Assembly: GCA_003136335.1 (NCBI GenBank)
Contig: PLEA01000647.1
Coordinates: forward strand, 1 to 8,189
Length of the DNA: 8,189 nt
Source of the DNA: Acidobacteriaceae bacterium
GTDB lineage: Bacteria; Acidobacteriota; Terriglobia; Terriglobales; SbA1
Direction of reading: 5' to 3'
A program made the position numbers and the translations under genes. Every line of letters starts with the position of its first letter. The first letter of the stretch is position 1. Positions 1 through 6,078 of the stretch are shown here, one piece after another. Below the pieces are notes generated by a model, which worked only from the letters and a program-made list of their open reading frames with translations, made no database searches and was not told the origin of the DNA.

Positions 1-947
1 GTTCCATCGCAAGCGCACAGCACAGGCTCCAGGGCGGTTACCAAGCCGCTGGCTGGCACGCTCACTTCCACCGACTTGCCGCGCCGCATGTGGATATAGG
101 GCTCGCGGTTCGAGACCACAAACATTCGGCCGCCATCCAGGCGGGCGCGGATCTCGGCGGTCAGCCTTTCCGCTGTCCACTGCGACTGCCCTTCCACCCG
201 CAGTCTCGCTTCCCGTTCCGCGGCCGTACGAGCTGTGTTGAGACTCTGAGCCAGAGTCGCCATTTCGCGCGCCAGCGGTGGGAACAACTCCGAGTCCGGC
301 ACTCCGATCCGCGAATTTGGCGTGCGCCCGGTTCGTAATGCTCTCATCCAATTCGCCGTGCGAGCGATGGGCCCTTCGATACTCCAGCGCACGATCAGCA
401 GAGTAATCAGTGCGATCAGCACCACCTGTACCAGACCGCTCAGAAACGTTTCGCGCCAGATGCGAAGACTTTGCGCTCGAATGTATCCCGCGTCGTGAAC
501 GATAGCCAACGCCCCCAGAAATCTGTCAGGGCTGTAAAGTGGAACCACGCAGATGTGCACTGGCTGATTTGCCAGTCGCTGGAATACGTCCGCCTCGCGT
601 TTTTCTTTCAGAGTTTCGAGAACGACAGGCGGTGCCTCTTCCATCTTTGGAGCCAAATCGTCGGTGACCGCAATGATGTGTCCTTGGGGGTCGTATACTG
701 CCATCCCCATCAAGTTCTCCCGGTTGGCAAAGCGATGCACCGTCTTCCGCAGAGTCTGCAGAGTCCCCTTTTCAAGGTCCCGCTCCACGTTTCTCCCGAG
801 GCTCTCAGCCAGCACCCCGGCGCGCCTCTGCAAATCCCTTCGAAGATTCCGCTTTCCGACCCAGACCTCATATCCAGACGAGCAAAGCGAGACCAACATC
901 ACACCGACGATCAAAGAGACGATGAGCCGGGCACTGAGCAATCGCAT
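1..947 (-). CDS. Membrane-anchored sensor/HAMP/trehalose-6-phosphate synthase (GT20), 3' end cut by window edge
   Basis: This frame is open from an ATG at 947-945 to the left edge, so 315 residues are visible and the C-terminus is missing. An in-frame TAA lies two codons upstream and a GAGG lies 7-10 bases before the ATG, which fixes the start. Residues about 5-25 form a first membrane segment. Residues about 26-165 form an extracytoplasmic region with PAS/Cache-like strands (MAVYDPQGHIIAVTDD at 82-97, GALAIVHD near 145-152). A second membrane segment covers about 168-188, followed by a HAMP-like linker (EGPIARTANWMRAL) and a charged helix. From residue 275 the sequence MFVVSNREPYIH, then PASGLVTALEPV, matches the N-terminus of GT20 glucosyltransferases. 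In this family the NR arginine and the SGL glycine loop contribute to the sugar-phosphate/UDP-glucose site. GT20 enzymes make trehalose-6-phosphate from UDP-glucose and glucose-6-phosphate. A membrane-tethered, signal-responsive enzyme is inferred; the catalytic core lies outside the window. It is OtsA-like in its enzyme part only. Confidence 0.88.
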   Translation of the reverse strand, partial: MRLLSARLIVSLIVGVMLVSLCSSGYEVWVGKRNLRRDLQRRAGVLAESLGRNVERDLEKGTLQTLRKTVHRFANRENLMGMAVYDPQGHIIAVTDDLAPKMEEAPPVVLETLKEKREADVFQRLANQPVHICVVPLYSPDRFLGALAIVHDAGYIRAQSLRIWRETFLSGLVQVVLIALITLLIVRWSIEGPIARTANWMRALRTGRTPNSRIGVPDSELFPPLAREMATLAQSLNTARTAAEREARLRVEGQSQWTAERLTAEIRARLDGGRMFVVSNREPYIHMRRGKSVEVSVPASGLVTALEPVLCACDG

Positions 948-960
948 GCGTTAATCCTCA

Positions 961-1025
961 AGAAAGAGGGTCTAGAAGAAGACGGTCTGGAAGAAAGACG
1001 GTTGTCTGAAGGAAAGACGGTCTCG
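961..1025. repeat. Degenerate short tandem repeat in the leader of the trehalose synthase gene
   Basis: Three to four imperfect copies of a 14-19 base unit follow one another: an AGGGTCTAGAAGAA copy, then GACGGTCTGGAAGAAA (981-996), GACGGTTGTCTGAAGGAAA (997-1015) and a truncated GACGGTCTCG (1016-1025). On the minus strand this gives a pyrimidine-rich stretch just upstream of the GT20 fusion gene. No function is known. It may be replication slippage or part of the 5' leader. Confidence 0.6.
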
Positions 1026-1481
1026 TACCCGTCTCTTCCGCCAGCGCCGGGCCGCAAGTCTAACCCTCGCACTTACCCTATATTTTGCTACGAGCCCTCA
1101 GTTCTGCATGGGCAGCACAGGCACTTTCCTCGTACCTGCTGCCAGCAGCACTTTCGAACCCTTCTTCGATGCCATATCCACCCGTTTGGCTGCCGCTTAG
1201 CGAACTGGGGACCGTGTGTACGGTACTATTTCCCCAGACGCCTCGTACGTTCCGTCGAAACCGCGATCCTGCCAAGCGCGAGCAACGAATACCGTTCAGG
1301 CTACAGGGAATCCTTTATGGACCAGCCCAGATCCATTGAAGTAAAAGTGCTACAGACGGTGTAGAACCTTCGCGTGTAGTCCGCCCCTGGGTGTGGAAGT
1401 GATGCGCCATCAACGACTTTAATGGCATCTGAATTGCGCATCGATTTACCAGCCTGCTTCGTCATTCGGAGAGGTCTATTT
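1026..1481. other. Intergenic region between divergent genes, no convincing gene
   Basis: This stretch separates the minus-strand trehalose synthase fusion from the plus-strand secreted protein and should contain the promoters for both. I see no convincing -35/-10 pair or operator. A 30-codon frame at 1108-1200 has no ribosome binding site. Longer open frames on both strands lack a plausible start or family resemblance. Confidence 0.5.
1468..1474 (+). promoter_or_regulatory. Ribosome binding site deciding the start at 1482
   Basis: GGAGAGG sits 7 bases before the ATG at 1482. It supports that start over the in-frame ATG at 1422, which would add 20 residues in front of the signal peptide and has no such site. 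Confidence 0.75.
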
Positions 1482-1922
1482 ATGAATCGAACGACGAATT
1501 TCTTCGCCGGGTTTTTGTTGGCCGTCACGCCCCTGGCATTTGGACAAGAGCCGCAACCGACTCCGCAGTTCCCCGAGGATTCCCTGGCAACTCAACAACT
1601 GATTGCCTGGTCGCGATTGCAAAAACCGCAACCAACACCGCAGCCTTTGCCACCGAAGGACACGCCTGTTCCGCAGCCCGACCAGCAGGGAACTCAGCCT
1701 GCGGACCCTCAGAGTCCGCAAACTCCGACCACGCAGTCATTCACCGGAAAGATCTTGAGGGAGGGTAATAAGTATGTCCTCAAGGTGGCGAGCCATACCA
1801 CCTATGAATTGCAGGATCAGAGCGACGTAAAGCGGTACGAGAACCAAACCGTTAAAGTCATCGGTAGTCTCGACAGCGGCAGCAACACGATTCGCATTGT
1901 CAAAATTGAATTACTTTCTTAG
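1482..1922 (+). CDS. Small secreted protein with C-terminal DUF5818-like domain
   Basis: The protein is 146 residues long. Residues 1-22 form a clear signal peptide (MNRTTNFFAGFLLAVTPLAFGQ), so it is exported. Residues about 23-84 are a Pro/Gln/Thr-rich, probably disordered linker. Residues 85-146 form a compact domain of alternating strands (FTGKILREGNKYVL, YELQDQ, KVIGSLDSGSNTIRIVKI), which matches the pattern of acidobacterial DUF5818 proteins, probably a small OB-fold-like barrel. It lacks the cysteine insertion seen in the related protein at 3898-4299. The protein at 2252-2689 has the same layout and aligns along the domain, so the two are probably paralogues. Family assignment is from pattern recognition; the molecular role is unknown. 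Confidence 0.82.
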   Translation: MNRTTNFFAGFLLAVTPLAFGQEPQPTPQFPEDSLATQQLIAWSRLQKPQPTPQPLPPKDTPVPQPDQQGTQPADPQSPQTPTTQSFTGKILREGNKYVLKVASHTTYELQDQSDVKRYENQTVKVIGSLDSGSNTIRIVKIELLS

Positions 1923-2194
1923 AACAGGGGATTCCTTTAGGCCACAAGGCGTGTGGAACCCCTCTATTCGCTCCTCCGCATAGCGCATTTCCCCCCAGTC
2001 CTTCGCGCTTTGTTCGAGGGTTCGGTCCTCTGAGGAACGGAATTTTAGGTGCCGCGATAGTGTCGATCACAATCCAGATCACTTGATCCTTGCGCGGTTC
2101 GCCCTGGCAGCCATCCCTTTCCCCCTGTCGTCCTTAAGTTTGACCGACCCTCCAGATCGCTACGCCTCTCCCACGAAACCCATCACTTCAAAAT
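1923..2194. other. Intergenic region between convergent genes with a possible hairpin
   Basis: No gene is seen. Just after the stop at 1922 the transcript could fold: AGGGG (1926-1930) plus ATT faces AACCCCT (1957-1963), enclosing a perfect CCACA/TGTGG stem (1942-1946 with 1952-1956). No T tract follows, so this is not a typical intrinsic terminator. The rest, up to the terminator near 2195, shows nothing recognisable. Confidence 0.45.
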
Positions 2195-2230
2195 AAAAAG
2201 GCCCGCTGCGATCTCGCAGCAGGCTTTTTG
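2192..2230. terminator. Bidirectional intrinsic terminator between two convergent DUF5818-like genes
   Basis: GCCCGCTGCGA (2201-2211) pairs with TCGCAGCAGGC (2214-2224), an 11-bp stem with one wobble-type mismatch depending on strand. An A-rich run lies on the left (2192-2199) and TTTTT (2225-2229) on the right. Read on the minus strand, the stem is followed by CTTTTTATTTT, which suits the gene ending at 2252. On the plus strand it can also stop transcripts from the gene ending at 1922. Confidence 0.85.
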
Positions 2231-2251
2231 AATCGAGATGCCGTTTAGCGA

Positions 2252-2689
2252 CTACCGACTTTCGGAGGGAGTGATGTCGACTACGTGGAGCTGATTGGTG
2301 GTCGCATCGATCGTCGCCATGACCTTCACGTTCTTGCCCTCGAACTGTTTTGCTTTGTCCTGGTCATCCAACTTGTAAGAAGTTTGAGTGGAGCTGTCCT
2401 GCAGAACGAGCTTGTCGCCCGACTTCGTGATCTTGCCTTGGAAGGCGCGAGCGGTCTGCGGAGTGCTGGCGGCATCAGTCTGCGCTTGCGGCATCGAGCT
2501 TTTGGGGCTCGTGGCCGACGGTGTCTGCGAAGGAGTTGCCGAGTCAGACGCGGCTGGCGTCTGCGTCGATGGTGAGGCCTGCGTGGCTGGCGTCTGTGCA
2601 GGTGTCTGCGAAGGTGTCTGCTGGGCTGACAAGCTGATTCCAAGTCCCAACAAGCCGACTAATGCAACGACTGAGAGAAGGCGCTTCAT
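2252..2689 (-). CDS. Small secreted protein with C-terminal DUF5818-like domain (paralogue of 1482-1922)
   Basis: The protein is 145 residues long. The start at 2689 is set by a strong signal peptide (MKRLLSVVALVGLLGLGISLSAQ) and by GGAGG at 2705-2701. A longer in-frame start at 2818 would place 43 residues before the signal peptide and is unlikely. Residues about 24-80 are a low-complexity Thr/Pro/Ser/Gln/Ala linker with repeated QTP units. Residues 81-145 form the globular domain (FQGKITKSGDKLVLQ, YKLDDQ, KQFEGKNVKVMATID, NQLHVVDITPS). Its order of strands matches the domain of the protein at 1482-1922, and both lack cysteines in the mature part. It is probably exported and soluble in the periplasm or outside. 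Its role is unknown. Confidence 0.85.
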   Translation of the reverse strand: MKRLLSVVALVGLLGLGISLSAQQTPSQTPAQTPATQASPSTQTPAASDSATPSQTPSATSPKSSMPQAQTDAASTPQTARAFQGKITKSGDKLVLQDSSTQTSYKLDDQDKAKQFEGKNVKVMATIDATTNQLHVVDITPSESR

Positions 2690-3134
2690 AAATTTTCCTA
2701 CCTCCGAAATTTTAGTTTGTGGATCGCAAAAAGGCTTGAGATTCCACTCTAGACATACTGCAAACGCGTGGCCAATTCTCCTAGGTGGGATAACACACGA
2801 CTTATCAGTCGACGGCAAGCCATTCCCTCGAATCCACCGTGCAATGCTTCCTTAGTTCTCCCGAACTTTTGTCCTAATGGCTTTTAGCCAGCTGTCTACA
2901 GTGAAGCCTTGATAGCGTCGCCAATCCGGCGCAAAGGGGCGACGTGACTTCAGGCAGCCATGGGTAATATGCGGGATCGCGGTCTTAATCTCGAGGCAGC
3001 TCTTTTCCTCACCTCTACGAGATTTACCCTAGTGCCTCTGTTTCAGAAAGTTTGTAACCTAAGCTTATCGCCTTGTATTCGTGCCGCTGAAGGACTCTTG
3101 TCCTTCTCCGCGATCCCCGGCTTGAGGTCAGGAC
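2690..3134. other. Intergenic region between divergent genes, no gene seen
   Basis: This 445-base gap lies between the minus-strand DUF5818-like gene and the plus-strand YflT-like gene and should hold both promoters. The only clear element is the GGAGG for the minus-strand gene at 2701-2705 (as CCTCC on the plus strand). GCGCAAAGGGGCGACG near 2930 recalls part of some riboswitches, but the surrounding pairing is not there. No small gene with a ribosome binding site is seen. Confidence 0.45.
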
Positions 3135-3659
3135 ATGAGCGTAAACGGAACCGCCGCCTACGGGATATATCCTCGCAACGTCGCCTTGGCCGAGGTCGTT
3201 TCCGCATTGAATCAAGCGGGATTCGAAAACCAAGACATCTGCCTGGTGCTGTCTCCGGCTCACCCCGTTGCCACCGTTGTGGGCGATGCCAAAATTGGCG
3301 GCGGCGCGCGAGAAGACAGCGCAAGCAGCGCCCGGATGATCGGCTGGTTTTCAAAATTCGGCGCCGTAGTGATTCCTACGGTTGGTTTCTTCATCCGTTC
3401 CCAGGAGTTCTTCCAAGCCCTGCTCGCTGAGCAGAATTTCCCCTCCCTCTCTCGGGGAGCGCGGATCCTGCTCGGTCTCGGTTTCTCCACCGATGAAGCT
3501 ACGAGACTAGGCCATCAGTTATGTGATGTTGGAGCGCTGGTATATGTGTCATGCCAGGAAAGCGCTAAGGTAGACTGGGCCATCGAATTGCTTCGTCGCG
3601 CGGGAGCAAGAGAAGCTGCTAGCTTGGGAATGGCACGTGCCGCAAGCGCCGCAGCCTAG
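3135..3659 (+). CDS. YflT/DUF1269-like general stress protein
   Basis: The protein is 174 residues long. GAGG at 3124-3127 stands 7 bases before the ATG. The N-terminus (YGIYPRNVALAEVVSALNQAGF, then QDICLVLSP) matches the opening of YflT/GSP17M-like stress proteins, where a small ferredoxin-like fold begins with a GIY...AV..L..AGF pattern. Residues about 64-90 are hydrophobic (MIGWFSKFGAVVIPTVGFF), corresponding to the glycine-rich hydrophobic centre of the family, but with far fewer glycines here. Residues 108-160 (ILLGLGFSTDEATRLGHQL, GALVYVSCQ, AIELLRRAGARE) match the family's C-terminal half, which usually has a GIP..EA..YE...K.G..LV.V pattern. The family is linked to general stress in Bacillus; the biochemical role is unknown. 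The alanine-rich tail is not informative. Confidence 0.7.
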   Translation: MSVNGTAAYGIYPRNVALAEVVSALNQAGFENQDICLVLSPAHPVATVVGDAKIGGGAREDSASSARMIGWFSKFGAVVIPTVGFFIRSQEFFQALLAEQNFPSLSRGARILLGLGFSTDEATRLGHQLCDVGALVYVSCQESAKVDWAIELLRRAGAREAASLGMARAASAAA

Positions 3660-3897
3660 CTTTCCTTACGGCCCAAATGGCACATCTTACAACTTCGCTA
3701 ACTTCGCAGTATTCCTTGACTGGGAAATTTATTCTCGGCCTGCTTCGGCTGGCCGCCTCGACCAACTTGACCTCTGAGTCCTTCCTATCACCAAGTCAGA
3801 TCGCCAAATTCCCTCCATCGCTGCGCTGGCACCTCACTTGCATCCAACTGTTCGAGATTGCGACGCATCCATTCGCAGTCCGGGGATAGGAGTAACC

Positions 3898-4299
3898 ATG
3901 AGAAGGGACCGCGTCTGGATTGAAATCCTGTTGCTCGGCGCCGCGATTGGCTGCGCACTCGCGCTCTTGATTGCCACTTTAGGGGCCGCTGCAGGCGCCT
4001 CCACAGAAGAAGGAGGAGCACGGCAGGAAGCGCCATCCACCAAGCAAACCTACGAAGGTATCGTGTCCTGCTCGCGCTGCGGTGCCAGGCATTCCGCCGT
4101 CCTCGGTGAGACGGCCGCCGACTGCGCCCGCATCTGTGTGCGCGGTAGAGCGAACTTCGTCTTAGTCGAGGCTGATGCGACTTACCTCCTGGATGGCGAC
4201 TTAGGTGTTCTAGGGAGACTGGCCGGGCAACGGGCCCGTATCGTGGGCGAGTTGAATGGAAGAACAATCAGAATTTCCGCGGTCGCCTCGGAAAGGTAA
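3898..4299 (+). CDS. Membrane-anchored DUF5818 protein with cysteine-rich insertion
   Basis: The protein is 133 residues long. TAGGAG at 3887-3892 stands 5 bases before the ATG, and the start gives a clean N-terminal membrane segment or uncleaved signal (residues about 7-34, ILLLGAAIGCALALLIATLG). From residue 52 it follows the DUF5818 pattern: YEGIVSCSRCGARH, then DCARICVRGRANFVLV, ATYLL, LAGQRARIVGELNGRTIRISAV. Cysteines 58, 61, 76 and 80 and His65 make a C-x2-C-x3-H ... C-x3-C arrangement in an insertion that the two DUF5818-like proteins nearby lack. In the family, a CG..H plus C...C arrangement is common; Cys58 appears to be extra. Metal or haem binding, or disulfides outside the membrane, are possible but not shown. 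It is 238 bases after the YflT-like gene, so co-transcription is uncertain. Confidence 0.8.
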   Translation: MRRDRVWIEILLLGAAIGCALALLIATLGAAAGASTEEGGARQEAPSTKQTYEGIVSCSRCGARHSAVLGETAADCARICVRGRANFVLVEADATYLLDGDLGVLGRLAGQRARIVGELNGRTIRISAVASER

Positions 4300-4434
4300 T
4301 GGGCTACTCCCTCACCCCGTGTCCTTGCAGATAGATGGGAAATCCGGTACAGGATTTACCGTATTGCTTCTGGACGCGGCCTGTTTGTTTAATCGAGTTG
4401 TTTTTCGGCCGCCGAAACTGGCCACGGCGTCTTT

Positions 4435-4560
4435 ATGCTCCCAGGGCGAACAAACTCACAAGTCTCGGTCTTCAGACGCGCGATCGACTGCTGGCCTTTC
4501 GTGTTCATCGCTGTTTCCGTCACGGGCGTGGTCTACATCGCCCTGAGCGCTGCTCGCTAA
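4435..4560 (+). CDS. Candidate 41-residue single-pass membrane microprotein
   Basis: ATG at 4435 opens a 41-residue frame that ends in TAA at 4558-4560. The N-terminus is polar (MLPGRTNSQVSVFRRAIDC) and is followed by one hydrophobic helix at about residues 20-38 (WPFVFIAVSVTGVVYIALS) and a short AAR tail. Third codon positions are mostly G or C, as expected for a coding frame here. An in-frame stop 15 codons upstream means the ATG is the first possible start. No good ribosome binding site is visible, which lowers confidence. It follows the DUF5818 membrane gene by 135 bases on the same strand. No family was recognised. Confidence 0.45.
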   Translation: MLPGRTNSQVSVFRRAIDCWPFVFIAVSVTGVVYIALSAAR

Positions 4561-4907
4561 GTCTCCCGCGCTTTCTATCTCATCAACATCCGACGCGTAG
4601 TGGCTGGTTGCCGGTTTGTAAGCCGCGGTTTCCGCGGACCGGCGATTGCAGTAGACCGCTAAAGTGAGATAGCTCTTGGTTAGGGGCGTCGCAAGTCACT
4701 CCATATACGGATACAACTACAACTTCGCCAGTGGCTGTTGGAATGACCTGACGAGATAAACTCTTCCCGCCGACATATAAGGCATATGCCGGATACTTTC
4801 CTGGATTCACGCGTGGGCATACTGAGCGTGAATTAAAAAGATTCTCAACTTCTGAATACTCTTCGGTCAACCAGCTGACGGTATTTGAAGCTCGAGTCGA
4901 AACGCCT
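4561..4907. other. Intergenic region with a palindromic hairpin; possible decayed reading frame
   Basis: A perfect CCGCGGTTTCCGCGG hairpin lies at 4623-4637 with no T tract, so it is not a plain terminator. From about 4660 to 4860 the base composition is more AT-rich than its surroundings. A minus-strand frame crosses here (4930 to 4583) with a protein-like middle (VNPGKYPAYALYVGG, GEVVVVSVYGV), but it has no ribosome binding site, shows low GC at third positions and overlaps the next gene's start antisense. It could be a remnant. Confidence 0.4.
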
Positions 4908-4920
4908 GGAGGTCTTGCAC

Positions 4921-5472
4921 ATGTCGTCACGGAAACTTACATTGTTATCGGTTGTATTGTGTTGCGCGAGTTGGGCCATCGCCCAGAGTTCACCAGGCGG
5001 AGCGGCGCCTGCGGGTGGTTCAGGCAGCGCCCGACAGAGCTCAACCCCTGGTACCACCGCGACTCCCCCAACGGGCAGTGTGAACCCGCCAACCGGTACT
5101 TCCACGCCCCAGACAGGGACCGCGACTCCCCAAACCACCCCGGGTTCTACTTCGCCAAGTGGAACTCCCAACACAACCGTACCGGGGTCGAACTCACCGA
5201 ACCCGGCCACTCCCGGAAGCACAACGCAGCCATCAACCGTCAATCCGAACACCCCGAACACCCCGAATACCCCTGGCACTTCGCCCAGCGGTTCGCCGTG
5301 TGGAACCTTGCCTGGCACGGCAAACGGAGCGTCCGGCTCTACGCCAAACACGGGATCGTCGAGTTCGAATCCGTCGACCCCTGGGAGCCAGGGCAACACC
5401 AGCGGAAGCACGTCGCCGGGAAGTAACCCCTGCCCGCCAACCGCTAGCGGCACCAGTTCGCCCCATGCTTAA
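4921..5472 (+). CDS. Secreted low-complexity Pro/Gly/Ser/Thr/Asn-rich protein
   Basis: The protein is 183 residues long. GGAGG at 4908-4912 stands 8 bases before the ATG. Residues 1-22 form a signal peptide with a likely cleavage after AIA (MSSRKLTLLSVVLCCASWAIAQ). The rest is almost entirely Pro, Gly, Ser, Thr, Asn and Ala, with runs such as NTPNTPNTPGTS, GTSTPQTGTATPQTTPG and repeated TPG/TPNT units, and no predicted globular domain. Two cysteines late in the protein (GSPCGTLPG and SNPCPPTAS) may form a disulfide. It is probably an exported, disordered protein, perhaps a surface or matrix component; function is unknown. A strong terminator follows, so it is a single-gene unit. Two overlapping plus-strand frames and long antisense frames are by-products of the repetitive composition. 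Confidence 0.78.
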   Translation: MSSRKLTLLSVVLCCASWAIAQSSPGGAAPAGGSGSARQSSTPGTTATPPTGSVNPPTGTSTPQTGTATPQTTPGSTSPSGTPNTTVPGSNSPNPATPGSTTQPSTVNPNTPNTPNTPGTSPSGSPCGTLPGTANGASGSTPNTGSSSSNPSTPGSQGNTSGSTSPGSNPCPPTASGTSSPHA

Positions 5473-5521
5473 CCCTTCGCCGCAACTGCGGTGGACGAGT
5501 TGAATCTTTGATGTTCCGTTC

Positions 5522-5547
5522 GCGGGCCCGTTCGGGCCCGCTTTTTT
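5522..5547 (+). terminator. Strong intrinsic terminator after the low-complexity secreted protein
   Basis: GCGGGCCCG (5522-5530) pairs perfectly with CGGGCCCGC (5533-5541) and is followed by six T (5542-5547). It lies 50 bases after the stop codon of the upstream gene. Confidence 0.93.
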
Positions 5548-5574
5548 CGCCTCCGATCTTCTCACCCGATAACT

Positions 5575-5630
5575 TTGCCAGTTCCGGGTGCCCCTCCTTT
5601 CCTTCGGTTCTTTGCGAAAGAGGGTGATCT
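5575..5630. repeat. Probable dispersed intergenic hairpin repeat
   Basis: The sequence has a TTCCGGGTGCCCC segment and a stem in which CCCTCCTTTC (5592-5601) pairs with GAAAGAGGG (5616-5624) with one bulge. It resembles an intergenic repeat I recall from acidobacterial genomes. A single copy is seen here, so its repeat status is inferred from memory. Confidence 0.45.
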
Positions 5631-5702
5631 GCCGTGAGTACAGCATGATCGATGGTGAAAGAATGATGGCTTCTGTTCGCCTGCCTCTGGCATCAGAAGG
5701 CC

Positions 5703-5849
5703 ATGCATCCGAATCATAATTCCCTCGAATACCAGCTCCGGATTCCTGGAGAGCCCGAGCCATTTCCGATCCAGGAACCTCCATATCCACCCGCGAACCC
5801 CGACGTGCCTGTGCGCGAGCCCGACCCCGAAGATCCCGGCCAGATCTGA
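5703..5849 (+). CDS. Candidate 48-residue acidic proline-rich microprotein
   Basis: ATG at 5703 opens a 48-residue frame ending in TGA at 5847-5849. The product (start MHPNHNSLEYQLRIPGEPEP, end VPVREPDPEDPGQI) is rich in Pro, Glu and Asp, with almost no hydrophobic core and no signal peptide, so it is probably a disordered cytoplasmic peptide. The composition and the PDVPVREPD motif recall short proline-rich proteins found across soil bacteria, but I cannot name a family. Third positions are strongly GC. AGAAGG lies only 2 bases before the ATG, which is too close, so the exact start is uncertain. An 18-codon frame (5663-5719) overlaps the start and could be coupled to it. Confidence 0.5.
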   Translation: MHPNHNSLEYQLRIPGEPEPFPIQEPPYPPANPDVPVREPDPEDPGQI

Positions 5850-5895
5850 CGCAGGCCGCTTCCAGGACTAACGGCCTACAGTCACCGACCACCGA

Positions 5896-5918
5896 CCAAC
5901 AACCAACAACCAACAACC
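5896..5918. repeat. Short tandem repeat (CCAACAA)n
   Basis: Three tandem copies of the 7-base unit CCAACAA, flanked by related CCGACC units, lie in the gap before the PRC-barrel gene. It is a simple-sequence tract; no function is evident. Confidence 0.75.
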
Positions 5919-6065
5919 GACCGAGCGATCTCCGACGAACCGCCCTACAGTGAACGGCGGATTGCCTATTGCCCCCTGCAATCCCATACTTGACTCAAAT
6001 GTGCTTCCAACGTTCCTGGGATGCGCTTGCGTCCCGTTCACACCTAAATCCAATCACCGGCAAAA

Positions 6066-6073
6066 AGAGGAGG
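6066..6073 (+). promoter_or_regulatory. Near-perfect ribosome binding site of the PRC-barrel gene
   Basis: AGAGGAGG lies 5 bases before the ATG at 6079. It is the strongest site in the window and rules out the in-frame ATG at 5950, which would add 43 residues unlike the family. Confidence 0.85.
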
Positions 6074-6078
6074 AAAAA

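Noticed and set aside
1108..1200. Plus-strand 30-codon frame with a protein-like sequence
   Set aside because: There is no ribosome binding site and no recognisable family; too short to support alone.
471..1364. Plus-strand open frame of 297 codons
   Set aside because: It runs antisense to the well-supported sensor/GT20 gene and through the divergent promoter region, with no ribosome binding site and no family-like sequence.
2388..2855. Plus-strand frame with repeated VC/AGVC units
   Set aside because: It is antisense to the low-complexity linker of the secreted protein at 2252-2689, and its repeats simply mirror that linker.
2900..2990. Possible cyclic-di-GMP-like riboswitch suggested by GCGCAAAGG and GGCAGCCATGGG
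   Set aside because: The conserved pairing and the other required blocks of that riboswitch class are not present in the right order.
4623..4637. CCGCGG hairpin considered as a terminator
   Set aside because: No T tract follows on either strand.
4845..5453. Minus-strand frame of 202 codons with elastin-like VPGV repeats
   Set aside because: It is antisense to a gene with a signal peptide and a good ribosome binding site; the repeats follow from the complementary Pro/Gly/Thr codons. No signal for its own start.
5233..5916. Minus-strand frame of 227 codons, Arg-rich
   Set aside because: It crosses a strong terminator, a repeat and two other genes, has an Arg-rich composition typical of a GC-rich shadow, and no ribosome binding site.
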